Source: Linnemannia elongata
Taxonomy: Eukaryota > Mortierellomycota > Mortierellomycetes > Mortierellales > Mortierellaceae
DNA length: 64,000 nt
Direction: 5' to 3'
NCBI GenBank assembly: GCA_036320915.1
Contig: JAXBDG010000002.1
Span: 1,922,001 to 1,986,000, forward strand
Shown here: one piece after another, positions 21,886 to 34,500 of the stretch
How the letters are laid out: every line of letters begins with the position of its first letter
How positions within the stretch are numbered: the first letter of the stretch is position 1
The notes under the pieces: model-generated
Database searches by the model: none
What the model was told of the DNA's origin: nothing
Seen by the model: only the letters and a program-made list of their open reading frames with translations
Position numbers and translations under genes: made by a program

Positions 21886-23453
21886 GGAAGAGTCTTTGTA
21901 GGAGTTGTTTTGCTCATCAATGTATAGTCTCGTTTTTGGTTTTGGTTTTGTTTGCGTGTCTTTTCTTTTGTATTTGTAGCTTTTGTAACAAAACATTCCT
22001 TGTTCAGCTTATTGTACCTATCAATTAAAAAAATGCGAATGTGATTAGTCTCAGAATGATTTAGCTATGGAGGCCCCGAGATTCCTTGATGCGATGGAAG
22101 AATAGGAAATAGGTAAGGGAGGACGCGAAGGGAAGGAAGGTACATGCAAAACGACAATGATGTTGCGCTTGCCAATAACAAAACGTACCTTGCGAGGCCT
22201 TGCTAATCAAGGATGGTAAGCACCGGTTTTATACTGTAGGGAGTTGCTGTAACGTTGATGCTAACTATAGGTGATCGGGCAATAGTATCATCTTCAACCG
22301 CGACCCTGAAGTTCTTTTATCTGCTTCTGGCCCTCGGTTATTTCTTCGTTTCTCCATATACCTGCCATAAATGCTGAGAGGTATGTGTGTGCGGTTAAGT
22401 TGAAAATACTCTTTGATTTGAAAGGGGACGAAGAAGCGAGAAATAAGGAGTGGAGTAATGAAAAGGGGTGGAAAAAAAAGGGAAAAAAAGTAGTAGTTGC
22501 ACAAAAGGGGATAAACCGGTTGCTATGTGGAGGAAAAGGAAGGGAGAGTAAAGGAGGGGGAGGCAACCTTTCATAGTAGACAAAGGAACGATAAAGGGGA
22601 GAAAAAGGGGAGTGAAAGTAAAAGATTGCTCTGGTAGAGGAAATATTCTCACTCCTCTTTGTAGAAAGGGAGGCAGACAACCAATCGATGGTTGAAGGGT
22701 GGACATAGAAGAAACGCGGTGTAGAGAGGGGGAAGAAGAAAGAGGGAGAGGAAGAAGGAGAGAAATGAGAGTGGGGGGAAGAAAAGGAAGAGATAGGGAG
22801 GAGAGAAGAGAAAGGGTGTGGGACAAAACAAAAAAAATACTAGAGAGAATAATGAACGGTGTCAACAACTAACGAATGCTCATAGCAAATGGTGCTCGAG
22901 TCCATTCCTTGCAAGCATCAACAACATTACTCATAACATATTCCATTGTCATTCTTTAATTCTCCTTCCTTTATCTCTCTTTGCTTACACTCTTCTTTCC
23001 ACTCCTTCCTCTTCACCCCCGCCTTTATCACAAAACCGTATTCAATATCGACTTGAAACCATATCGCACGGACAAGCAGACACAGACAAGGCAACAACCG
23101 TCGCATCGGATATCTTTAATCTTCATTTGGTAAGAACACATACGTGCTTTCGTAAATAGGATTGAATTTTTTCTGTAGGGGCGACAAAGTGGCACCTCTT
23201 TACTTGCAATACAGAAGCAAAGTGTCGGACGTCTTACGAATGAGCGACATAGAGTTATTGAGATGGTCACAGAACTGATACCAACGTTTCATTCCTTCTC
23301 TCTGCAAAAGAAGACTTTTTGTTTTCATTCGACGTAATAGTTAAACGCCTTCTTACTCCATCACACTTTTCTTCTCAACCCCACATCTCTTTCAACAACG
23401 ACACCAAAACAACTCACTAACAGAACACTCAACAACCAACCACCAAACAAAAA
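21886..23453. other. Intergenic region, purine-rich, no supported gene
   Basis: The plus strand at 22420-22860 is extremely purine-rich. The long minus-strand frames here translate to Pro/Leu/Phe/Ser-only peptides and are not credible. The stretch 22880-23453 is a CA/CT-rich leader for the next gene. Confidence 0.5.
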
Positions 23454-26400
23454 ATGGAGTACGTGAATCCGACAACAATCTCGTTCGTCGCCGCAGGAGC
23501 AGGCGCAGGAGCTTACTACGTCTACGCCAACGTAATCGAACCCCAGAACCAGGCCCAGCGCGTCCTCCTGGCTGAACAAGCCCAGAAGGAGCTTCTAATG
23601 AAGCTTGACGAAGAGGAAGCTTTGCGACGTGGGAGTAGTAAGCAGACTGCCAAGAGGAAGTAAGTGTGTGTCTCCTTGTTGTTTTGTGTATTTGATTGTG
23701 GAGAAAAGGAAGGGAGGTGTGGGGTGTGAGTGGAGGAGCGAGAAAAAAAGGAAGGCGAAAATAAAAGCGAAAGCCTTTGCGGTGCGCACAAATAACAAGA
23801 ATGTGAGCAAAAATTGCTCCAAGAATGCAAGAAAAAGAACAGAATGAAAAAAGGTTCGGCCAAGGTGGTCAAGTGAGGAAGTAAAAGAAGTACAGCAGAG
23901 TTATCGTCACACAGCGTTAGTCGACTGCAAAAGTGGGCCGATGAAGAGTCATCTCCCTCTTGTCATTTGTCCTCTTCACACTTGACTAACCCAGCGACTT
24001 TTGATTATTTGGCACATAGGCCCATCGTCTTTGCTCGTCCAAAGAAAATTGAGTACGACAACTCGGATGTGACACCCGAGGAGCTCAACGACAAGATTTC
24101 GACCTCCAACCCATTCGACCTTCTCGAACGCCCTCATACCGTGGCCAATGCCAACGGATCAGCGGCAACAAAGTCAAAGAAGGGAGCAGGCTTCAAGAAG
24201 AAGACCAAGGTCTTTATTACCGCCCCCGTCGCTCCCAAAGAGCAGCAGCAGTCGCCCAAAGCGGTGTCGTTCGACCCCAAGCCAGAGATCAAGGAGTTGC
24301 CTAATGTCGTCTTATCCAGGAAGGTGCGGAAGGCTGCCAGCAAGAAGCAAGTAGCATCTACTCCTACTCTTTCGGCTGTTCAGTTGAAAGTTGCAATTGA
24401 CACTGCGACTGCAGAAGCTGTATCCAAGAAGGCTGGCGCTGTTAAGTGGTCGGAAGCCGCTTCTCCCAAGGAGCCAGAAGACCTTCATGCTCCCGAACTC
24501 TTCAAGCCCGTCCATGGTCATAGAAACACGTTTCCTGTGCCAGCACCATCAGTATCCACAGTCCCAGAGCCATTCCAGACCGTCAAGTCTGCCAAATCTT
24601 CACAAGCTCACAAGCAGCAACAACAACAGCAGCAGCCTCGACAAAGCCCGCTGTTGTTGAAATGATCATTGAAGAGTCTCCCAAGCCTGCAGTTTCTGTG
24701 ATCAGCGAAGAAGAGCGTACCCTTGCCCACCAAGAATTCAAAGCCCTCGAGGCTCTCGTCCAAGCTCGCGACCTGGCCCTGGCAGCAGCCGAGAGCCGTG
24801 CCGAGCGATCCATGCGCAAAATCCAAGAGCTACAGAAACAGATTGAGTCTGAGGCGGCCCTGGTCAAGTCTGCACAAAAGACCGAGAACAAAGCCCAGAG
24901 ATTGAACGAGAAGGTCGAGTCACTTCATTACACCAACTCCATCTTGGTCCGTCAGCTCTCAGTCGAGAAGGAGAACCTCAAGACTGCTCAGTTGCAGGTT
25001 ATCAAGAAGGAGGCCGAGCTTGCTGCTACTGCGGCTGCTGCCCCTGCCGAGACTATTGTTGGTAACAAGGGTGCTGATGCAGAGTGGGAGACCAAGCTGG
25101 AGGCATTGGAGCAAGAGCGTGTTCAACGTGCAGCTCAAGTCGAGAACCTTCAAGAATTGAACCGTGAACTGCAGCAGCACCGCACTCAGTCCGAGTCTGA
25201 GATCTCGCAACTCTGTCAGAGTCTGGTTGAGGCTGACCGACGTGCCGAAGGTGCTCTTCGGGAACGGAACGAGATCCATCACCAGCTGACGATGACTGTT
25301 TGTGACAAAGAGGCTAGGATCGCCTCGTTGGAGGCAGATGTTGGGGCCCTTGAGGGAGAGCTCGAGAACTCCAAGGTGCAGGTCGAGCAGTATGCTGAGG
25401 CGGTTGGCCAGGCGGAGGAGGTCTCCCAGAGTCGTCATGAGATCTTCGAAGGTGAGAAGCATTCGTTGCTGGAGGAGATTGACCTCTTGAGGAGCCTGCT
25501 TGCGAAGGAGGAGACCAAGGTCGTGGACAGGGACGCTGAAGTCAAGACGTTGAAGGAAGAGCTCGAGGCCGTCCGGGAACAGGCCAGACAATTGGAGGGT
25601 GACCACGCCAACGCACTCACTGCCAAGCACGAGGAGCACCAGCATGTCCTATCGACCAATGAATCTGCTCTAGCTATCCACATCACCAACTTGACCACCG
25701 CCCAGGGTGAGATCGAGACTGTCCGTATGCAGTTAAAGGAGGCTCGTGAGAGTCACCGGGGCGAACTCGAGAAATTAGGCCAGCAACTCGAAAAGTCGAA
25801 CACCCAGATCGCGATCTTGACTGAGTCCCAACGATCATGGACTAAGAAGATGGCAGATCTCACCGAGTGGTCGAACGAGAGCAACAGCAAGGCATTGGAG
25901 CAGTCTGCGACGTTGAACAAGCGGATCCAGGAACTTGAGCAAGAGATGGTCACCAAGGAGTCCAGCCACCATACTCTATTTACCGAGAAGGAGGAGCTGG
26001 TTGACAAGTTATCTGCACTCGAGACTGTGCATGGATCCTGTCACGAACAGCATGGTGCCCTGACCAACGAGAAGCAGGAGCTTCATCAGACCGTGTCAAC
26101 AATGTCTTTGGAAGTTGAGCAGATCCGTCAGGAGAAGGAAACTCTTGCAACCGAATTGGCCCAGAAAAGGACCGCATACGAGGAGTTAAAATCTGCTAAG
26201 CAGGGCGTCGATGCAGAGTTGGAGGCCTTAATCGAAGCGTCAGATGCCAAGAAGACCGAAATTGAGCAGGAGTACGAGGCTTTGAGTCTGAGGGTTGTCG
26301 AGTTAGAGCATGAGCTTGAGGGCCTTCGTCAACAGCAACAGACAAAGGTGGGCGACCATGTCATTGATGAGGTTGCGCAAGCTGCCGGCAAGGGTGCTGC

Positions 26401-26491
26401 CGAGAAGGCAACAACGACGATGGAGGAAGAGCAGCAAGGGCAGGAGGTGTTTAATGTTCAGGTGGAAGGTCTTGCCGTTGCTCCATACTAA
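23454..26491 (+). CDS. Membrane-anchored coiled-coil protein, frame interrupted
   Basis: Exon 1 (23454-23659) encodes a short N-terminus with one membrane segment (about residues 7-28, Ala/Gly/Tyr-rich) followed by an Arg/Lys- and Glu-rich stalk. The intron is 23660-24019; the branch-like CTAAC lies 33 nt before the chosen acceptor. The second exon starts KPIVFARPKKIEYDN. From about 24670 to 26450 the product is a continuous coiled coil (Glu/Gln/Leu/Lys heptads, over 500 residues). The topology is that of a tail-in-cytosol, N-anchored organelle protein, broadly like p180/kinectin-type coiled-coil receptors, but no specific orthology is claimed. The reading frame changes (-1) around 24612-24665 in a CAG/CAA tract. 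The first frame stops at 24663-24665, and an ATG at 24662 opens the long second frame. Corrected length would be about 890 residues. Confidence 0.6.
24598..24665 (+). other. Frame break with ATGA stop/start overlap
   Basis: The upstream frame runs through a poly-Gln stretch to TGA at 24663-24665. The downstream frame, open through the same tract as Ala/Thr-rich codons and then KPAVVEMIIEESPK, has an ATG at 24662-24664 overlapping that stop. No intron with normal signals fits the gap. Confidence 0.7.
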
Positions 26492-26666
26492 GCATTACTT
26501 TTGCTATTATTTTATCCGCTTTTCTTCTCGTCTTTGAAAAAATGTAACTAAACGCGTCGTAAGAAAGGCATCATAGAAATGACGGTAACATGGTGATAGG
26601 AGAAAATTATATGTTTTATCTATGTTTTCCTTTTGTTGCTCTCCACTATTCCTCCTGATTTACCGG

Positions 26667-29600
26667 CTACGTCCCGTCGATGGCGCCCCGCTGCTTGAGG
26701 TACTTCAAGTTCGTAGGACTGAGACCGACGGCGCCGACAATGACTGTTTCCGATGCAGCAAGCACCTCGGGGGCCACGCTCCATGCCAGTTGAACAGAGA
26801 AAGCACCGGAACACTCCACCACTTGCCAAACTCGAAAAGTCCCATCCCGAGTCACTGTAACAAACTTCCGCGCCTGAGGGCTCCAAGAAACACTACTGAC
26901 AACGCCCAGAAAGTCATCAAGGATAGCCATGCATTGCCACACCTTTGAGGTGCCATCCATCACGTCTTTCCAAACTGATACTCTTCGGACCCCGCCAGCG
27001 GTAATCCATCGACCGCAGGACGAAAATGCAAGACAGTGAAAGAAGGGAGGATGCTCCGCGACGTGGCGAAGTTGTTTCTTCTGTTCGTCCCAGAGGCGGA
27101 TGTTTCCTCTCGAATCGCCCGAAGCAACATGGACACCGTTCGCCGAACATGCAACAGCCGCGATCCTGTTGTCTTGAATCGTTGTAACAATTCTAGAGAC
27201 TCCAGAATCAGTCTCCCAAACTCGAAACTCTCCATTCCGACTAAACGACATGACATGGTCGCCCGTTAGAGAAAACGCAACGGTGGTAACGTCGTCAGTG
27301 TGGCCAACGAGAGTGCGGTCAAGCCTGCCCGATCGAGCATCCCATAATTGCACAGTCTTGTCCTTGCTTCCGGTGGCGATCCATTGGCCACACGATGAGA
27401 ATACAACGGTGCGTACGAGATCCGAATGGCCGAAAAGTGCAAAATCAATCGACCCCGTCCTAGCATTCACAACTGACGAAAATCTGGCGAACCCGGTAGT
27501 GGCAATGTGAAGTCCATCTGTCGAGAACGCCACCGAAAAGACCCGACTGGATCCAGGCTGGAACACTTGACCAAGTTCTCCTGTAGTCGCGTCGTATTGT
27601 TGTATAGCTCCGTTTTCGTGACCGGACACGAGAAGGCAGCCATCGGAAGAGTACGCCACGCTTCTTACAGCTTTGGAGCGCTGGTACGCGTCGGTCCTTG
27701 TTCCTGCCGAGTTTGTGTCCCAAAGTCGGATGGTGCTGTCAGCGCTGCAAGAGGCGAGCTGCGAGGTGGATTTAGAAAATGCCAGTTTGTACACAATCGA
27801 GGAATGACCCGTGAAAACGGAAATAATCATTCTGGTTTGAGCGCTCCACAGCTTCACAGTACTGTCGGGACTGCATGAGGCAATCAACTGTCCGTCTGGT
27901 GAGAATTTGACGTCCGTGACTCCTCCTGAATGACCGTCCCAGCTAGACTCCGAATTGCCACAATCTACACTCCACAGCTGCAAGTGTCCGAGTTGTTCTC
28001 CCGAGACGATCCGTTGACCATCCGGCGAAAACGCGATACATGTGTACCCTCTGCCACCCAAAGCCAAATTGCCACATCCAGTTTGTGCGTCGATGATCAA
28101 TATGCTTCCGCAATAACTGCTCGAAGCGATATGTTGGCCATTCGGAGAGAAGGCGATACTTGTGACTCTCGAGGTGTGGCCATCGAAGATGAACATGACG
28201 GTGCCTGTAAGTGCGTCCCAAAGTCGAACTGACTTGTCGTCGCTGGCCGAGGCAACCTTGTCTGCACACGGCGAGAATGCCACGGCTGCTACCCTTTCCG
28301 TATGTCCGCTCAGCATCAACTCCATCAGTCCTGCCTTGCAGTCCCATAGTCGCACTGTCTTGTCCTTGCCGCCTGAAACAAACCGGTGACTGGTGAGTGA
28401 ATAGGCGAGGCTCGACACTAGGCCTTCATGTCCTCGGAGTGTATGAACCCTTGTCCATGTGGCAGTGCTGTAGATGTTGATGTCGCCATTGTCTAGCCCA
28501 GCCGCGAATGCTTCCCCTGCAGGCGAAAAACCGCATGAGTACACCATCGTGGTCTCTCCCAGATATGGAAGCTCCTCAAAGTGAATTCCCTCCATCTGTG
28601 CACTACTGAAATCCGCTTGTCGAATCCAGCTCCTACTGAGATTGACGCCTGTCAAGTCGGCCCCCTGAAACTGTACGGAATCAAACTGTCCGCCAGACAA
28701 ATCGGCTCCTGGGATCTGGATGCCTTTTAGGTCGGATCCATTGAATCGTACTCCAGCCTTGACCAAGATGGATATGGCGTTGGCGGACGCTAGAGCTGCT
28801 CGCACATCGGTCTTGGACTGTTCAATGATGGCGAGGAGCCCTTGCTTGAAATCAGGGTTCAGCGTGACGCGCTCAGCCAAAAACTGTGCGATAGAAGGCT
28901 CCGTGATGAGGTTCCTCCGAGATAATGGATGGTCGGTAATTGATCGAGCGGCACTAATATGATCTTGTAGAGCATATTCATGTTTATCATCGGCAGATCC
29001 GCAGATTGTACAGGAGTAAAAATACTCTAAAACAGATCGGTGGACAAAGCGATGCTGGTTTCCGGCTCGACTCAGCAAGCTAGTGACGCGTAGTAAGGAC
29101 GTATCGGGTTCCGGACCGAAAAAAGCGACTTTCCATGAGGCTTTGTCGCGTCGATGGGAGTAGTCGACAACCGGCTTTCCGTCTTGCTCCTGAAAAATTG
29201 CGGATGCAAGGCGCCGCTGGAATTCGATTCCATTCCGTTCAAATCCATCGTCCTTTAACTCCTCGAATGCTTTCTGCTCATCCACATTCAGCTTTTGGCT
29301 CTGTAGACGGCGCTTGTTGACGCCCAGCCAGTGTTCGATGAAAATATCATAGAGTTCCACGCGAGTTATGTGAATACTGGAGAGGTTGGTTGAATCTTGG
29401 ACAACTCTGGGCAGGGATTCCAAGGCCAATGTCAAGAGGAAGGGGTTCTTGACCAGATCCATCAGGTTGGGAATTGTCGCCAACTTGTCCATGTAGTCCC
29501 CTTGATCCACGTCCTTGGCTCCAGAGGAACATATCGCTCCACATAATCTTCGATCTGGCTCTTGGAGAATGGGGAGATGACGGCTTCCTGAAAGAGGTCG

Positions 29601-30211
29601 TTGGCGGCGTGGTGATACATGCCGTCTGCCGTTGGCACAAACCGATCGCGGTAGTCTGGTCCGAGGTACTGAGTGCGACAAGAGATGAGCAATTTGGCGT
29701 TCCACTGTCCGGATTGGTTGAGGAGATTGGTGGTATGGAGGTTGGATGTGAGCTGGCTCTCGTCGTAACCGTCGCAGATCAAAATAAACTTGCGTTGCTG
29801 CTTCAACTCAAGGATGTCGTCGTCCGAGAAGTCCCAAGTCCTCAGTTGCTCAGCAATCAGCTCCTTCTCCGGTCGCTCGAGGGCTGGCAAGTTGATGAAG
29901 AGCGGGATGCGGCCTCCTGCCTTGTACTCTTGCCAGAGCTCACATTCGAGATGTCGGTTGAATGTTGACTTTCCTGCTCCCGAATCTCCTAGAATCAGTA
30001 TTACTTGACGGTCGCCTGCCAGAAAGTCCTTGACGCCATTCATAAGGGAAGACAATTTGTCATCGGATGCTTGAGGACTAGGCTTGGCCATTGGAGGAAT
30101 GTAAACGGGCTGTCTGTAGTCGTTGATTCGCTGCTGTCTCAACGCCTGCAAAGTGTGCTCGAAGTTGGGTACCTCCTGAACCAGGTTCTGAGGCCAAGAA
30201 GAAATGGACAT
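26667..30211 (-). pseudogene. NACHT-pentapeptide-WD40 STAND protein, frameshifted
   Basis: Nucleotide-binding receptor-like protein of the fungal NLR/STAND group. From the ATG at 30211: Walker A GDSGAGKST at residues 75-83 and Walker B-like ILICDGYDES. The NACHT helical region follows, then pentapeptide-like repeats (FNGSDLKGIQIPGADLSG onward, about 28550-28760), then about 13 WD40 repeats. The tail ends in the motif GLSPTN..LKQRGAI shared with its neighbour. Around 29498-29501 the minus strand reads AAGGGGACTAC where the paralogue has AAGGACGACTAC. One base is missing, shifting the frame after EPRTWIKG so that translation would end about 10 codons later. The downstream frame is otherwise open for over 900 codons, so the lesion is either very recent or a sequence error. 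The N-terminus is shorter than the paralogue's. A possible upstream exon (30467-30345) cannot be joined in frame. Confidence 0.85.
29498..29501 (-). other. Single-base deletion causing frameshift
   Basis: A run of four C on the plus strand (GGGG on the coding strand). The intact tandem paralogue has GGACG at the aligned codons (34379-34383 region). The frame resumes perfectly in register with the paralogue after the lesion (DYMDKLATIPNLMDL in both). Confidence 0.8.
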
Positions 30212-31509
30212 GATTGGATCTATAGCATCAAGAAGTTTTTCATTGTATTAGAAGGTGAATAAATACATGTTTTTTTGTGGATTTAAAGCTGGACAATATA
30301 AAGAAGAAAAAGGTCAAAAACAATGGAGTGGGTTCGACTCTTACGTTGGCAGGTTCGAGATGTTCTTGACTGACAAGGATTGAGGCAGGGACGGCAGGGA
30401 GCCTGGAGTGAAGGACGCCACCACTACTAACCGATAAAAAGGCAACATATTGTTCAAATGCTGACATTGAGGTCGTCCTTCTAATAAGAATTGTCTATGT
30501 CGTTCACACCTACTCCGTTTGATCTTTATGGTGTGTTTTGGATGAGCGAATGCGAAAGAGAAGACCAGAACAAGGCGGCGAACGTTTTAAAGAACGCAAA
30601 GGTAGATGCGAGAAATATTAGTGTGTGCTGGGGCCATGGGAAGAGCGCTGTTAACTTGTTTCCCCAAACATCACTTCACCTTTTAGGACGACTTGATGAG
30701 TTTTGATATGGTTACGAACAGAGTTCCTGCATTCACGCTTAGAAACTGATCTCTTGACTGGGCGACGGATTATCTACTCGGAGCCAAGGGCTGTGTTAGC
30801 CTTGTATGTTTGACTATGTTTCCTTGGTACTTCTTTCAAGAAAGTTCCGGTGTTCGAAAGGGCATGTCTGGTAGCAATTGAGTTGATACCTATGGTATCC
30901 AGCGCAGAAGGTAAAAGGAGCGCTGTTGTTGTTGTGTTGCAGCCGAGAGGTCAACAGTGACAGGAGACAAAGAAGCTATACAATGTATGGGTATGCGAAA
31001 AGTAATGAATCTCGAATGAGAGTAAAAGACGCTGCAAAGATGAAGGTGAATGCGAAAAGGAGCGAGGATGATGAAGGAACCAAAGAGTTGCAATTTGGCT
31101 CTCTGTATGTTCATTCCTTTTGTAGTGTCGTCGCCTTTTCGCCTCGTTTGTGTACTTCCACCTGCTCCATGAATCTTTTTCTCCTCTATGACTATATCAA
31201 ATTTAGGCCAATGTCACACAAAACACACCGCAGAGGAAAATAGTAACAATGGTTAAAAGATTGACCATTGAGCGCACTAAAAATAAAAAGCATGTGTGCT
31301 CCTCACCATGGATTTGTGCAGGGGGGAACACGTAGACAAACTATAGAAGTATCCCGTCCAGAGCCGCAGGCACGCAAGCTAGATCAACGCACGTTTCGAA
31401 CAATTAAGGTGAAACCCAGTTGAGAGAAGTGATCAAATGGCGACCACTTCAGGGAACGCCTTCTCGTTCCCATTGTATTGTCTATTTTATTTTACTCTAT
31501 ACCATAGTC
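30212..31509. other. Spacer between the two NACHT-WD40 genes
   Basis: About 1.3 kb. It includes a minus-strand ATG frame (30467-30345, 41 codons) ending at a perfect GTAAGA donor, which may be a remnant 5' exon of the frameshifted gene. The acceptor at 30220 would not keep frame with the NACHT start. Nothing else is supported. Confidence 0.4.
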
Positions 31510-34500
31510 CTACTCCTCCTTATCCAGTTCTAGAGAGTTGTAAATGGCGCCACGCTGCTTGAGCAACGCGCGATTGGTTGTACTAAGTCCCACCGCGTTG
31601 GCTATGAGAGCGCCCGTAGAGGCAAGAACAGCGGGCCCTGAGCTCCAAATCATCTGTACTGACACTCGGCCAGACCTTTCTAACACTTTCCAGACTCGAA
31701 CTGATCCATCATCGCAGCCAGTCGCAAACTCCAACAACCCCGGCCTCCAAGCGACACTGTTGACTTGTCCAAAGAACTCCTCAATGACGGCCATACATCT
31801 CCAAGTCTGCGTTCCGTATCGTGCAACAGAGTTCCACAGCCTAATCGACCGCTCGCTGCGTATGACGATCCATTGACCGCACGACGAAAACGCAAGGCCG
31901 TAAATGTTGTCGTGGCGTGGGAGATAACCATAAGGCTCATCAGCGCCGTGTACATCAATGGGTCGCACTTCTGAGAGCAGGCTGGTCGCGTCCTGACGAC
32001 CGCTCGGTGAATAGTCGATAGCCAAGTCCGGTCCTCCCAGATAGCGACCCAGCATTGCCCTAAAGTCGCCTGTGTCCTCCCTCCAGATTTGAAATGTGTT
32101 GTCCTTGCATTCTGACGTGATCTGCAGACCGGTTAGTGAAAACGCTAGAGTGGTGACTGATTTGGAGTGGCCAGTGAAGGTACGAACGGACTCTCCGCCG
32201 CAACGAAACTTCCATAGTTGCACAATATTGTCCTTGCTCCCGGTAGCGATCCATTGCCCGCACGGTGAGAACGCCAATGCTTCAACCCCGTCTTGGTCAC
32301 CTTGGAGGACAAATTCAGACTTTCCTGTGGTGACATCCCAAATGTGTATATTGCCTTCGCGTCCAGCCGTGGCGATTTGAAGCCCGTCCTTAGAATAGGC
32401 AATACAGCTCGCTTGGAGACAGCTGCCGGAGAAAACCTGCTCGAGATCTCCCGAAACCGCGTTGTGTTGCTGCACAGTCCCGTTTTGACGGCAAGAGACG
32501 AGTGACAGACCAGAAGGAGAGAACGCCACGCCAGAGACCGGGTCAGACGGTCCATGCAGACTTAGTCCTGATCCAGCAGCGCTGACCTCCCAGAACCGTA
32601 TGGTCTTGTCGCGACTGCTCGAGACAAGCTGCGATCCGTCAGGGTTAAACATCAAGCTCGTCACGCGTTTATGATGACCGACAAAGACAGAAAGGAGACT
32701 CCTCGCCTGCGTGTCCCATAGTTTCACCGTGCCATCGACGCAGGAAGAGGCTATCAGCAGACCGTTAGGCGAAAACCTTGTACATGAAACGTCGTCTGTA
32801 TGTGCTCGCCAAGTTGGTCCTTGCCTGTCAGAAGCCATCTCCCATAGTTGCAACATGCCCTTCCTAAATCCTGACACAAAGCGACGACCATCCGGTGAAT
32901 AAGCAATGCAACGGATTCCCTCGGAATGACTCTCCATGTCCTTTATCAGCAGTCCAGTCTGTGTGTTGAATATCCGAATCGTTCCACCATGACTGCAGCA
33001 TGCAATCTGTTCCCCATCTGGCGAGTAGGCGATACCAGTGACAGGTCTGGTATGACCTTGCAGAATGAAAAGGACGTTCGCTGTTTGAGCATTGCACAGG
33101 CTCACCGATCGGTCGGTGCCAGCAAAGGCAAACTGGCGACCAGTGGGCGAGAATACCACGGATGTCACTGAATAGGGAAGCACCCGAATTAGGCCACCTC
33201 GATCTGTTGTGCTAAAGTCCCAGAACCTCAAAGTCCTATCCTTGCTCCCGGAAAGAATCTGGTGACCGTCAGGTGAATATGCGAGGCTGGAAACTCCATG
33301 TGAATGACCCCAAGAAACGCGAATCTGTCTCCAGGTTGTAGTGTTGTAAATGTTGATGTCGCCATTTTTTAGTCCTGTCGCTAATAACCTTCCATCAGGC
33401 GAAAGGACGCATGCCTCCACCCGCTCTGCCTCCTTCAGGTATGATAGCTCCCCAAATCGAGCCCCTTCCATCTGCGCGCTTCCGAAATCCGCCTGACGGA
33501 TCCAGCTCTTGCTAAAGTTGACGCCTTTGAGATCCGCCCCCTGCAGCTGAGCGGAATCAAACTGTCCTCCAGACAAGTCGGCTCTTGGGATCCTGATGCC
33601 CTGCAAATCCGATCCATTGAAATGTAAACCAGCCTTGACTAGAATATTGATGGCGTTGGCGGATGCTACAGCTGCTTGCTGATCGTTCTTGGACCGTTCA
33701 ATGATGGCGAGGAGCTCCTGCTTGAAACCCGGATCCAGCGTGACCCGCTCGGCCAAGAACTGCGCTATTGAAGGCTCGGAGGCAAGGCTCCTTTTGGACA
33801 GCGGATGGTCCTCAATCGGAGGCGATGTAGTTGTGTCGAGATGAGGCTGCGGAGCAAATTCATCGTCATCGTTGACTGGTCCGCGGACAGTGCGGGAGTA
33901 AAAGTACTCCAAGACAGATTGGTGGACAAAGCGATTTTGGTTTCCTGCTCGACTCAGTAAACTGGCACCCCGTAGAAGAGAGGTATCGGGTTCGGGACCG
34001 AAAAATGCGGCTTTCCATGAATTCTTGTCCCGCCGATGGGAGTAGTCGACAACCGGCTTCCCGTCCTGCTCCCGAAAGATCGCTGCTGCCAAGTCCTGCT
34101 GAAATTTTATCCCGTTTCTTTCAAACCCGTCGTCCTTCAACTCGTTGAACGTGATTTGTTCATCCACTCTCAGCTTTTGGCTCTGCAGGCGCCGTTTGTT
34201 GACACCCAGCCAATGCTCCACGAAAATGTCATAGAGTTCCACCCGAGTAATGTGAATACTAGAGAGTTTAGTTGCGCCCCGAACAACCCTAGGCAGGGAC
34301 TCTAGTGCCAGCGTCAAGAGGAAGGGGTTCCTAGCCAGGTCCATCAGGTTGGGGATAGTCGCCAGCTTGTCCATGTAGTCGTCCTTGACCCATGTCCTCG
34401 GCTCGAGAGGAACATAATGATCAACATAAATTTCGATCTGGCTCTTGGAGAACGGGGCAATAACGGCCTCTTGGAAGAGGTTGTTGGTGACACGATGGTA

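Noticed and set aside
22395..22868. 157-codon minus-strand frame
   Set aside because: Almost only Pro, Leu, Phe and Ser, a direct product of the pyrimidine-rich strand.
24537..24617. Short intron to explain the frame break in the coiled-coil gene
   Set aside because: Candidate donors (GTGCCA, GTATCC) lack consensus, the stretch has no branch site or pyrimidine tract, and it would remove otherwise coding-like sequence.
30332..30350. tRNA B-box-like GGTTCGACTC
   Set aside because: No acceptor or anticodon stems could be formed around it.
30345..30467. Possible first exon of the frameshifted NACHT-WD40 gene
   Set aside because: It has a start and a good donor, but splicing to the acceptor at 30220 gives the wrong frame for the NACHT start and it resembles nothing in the paralogue.
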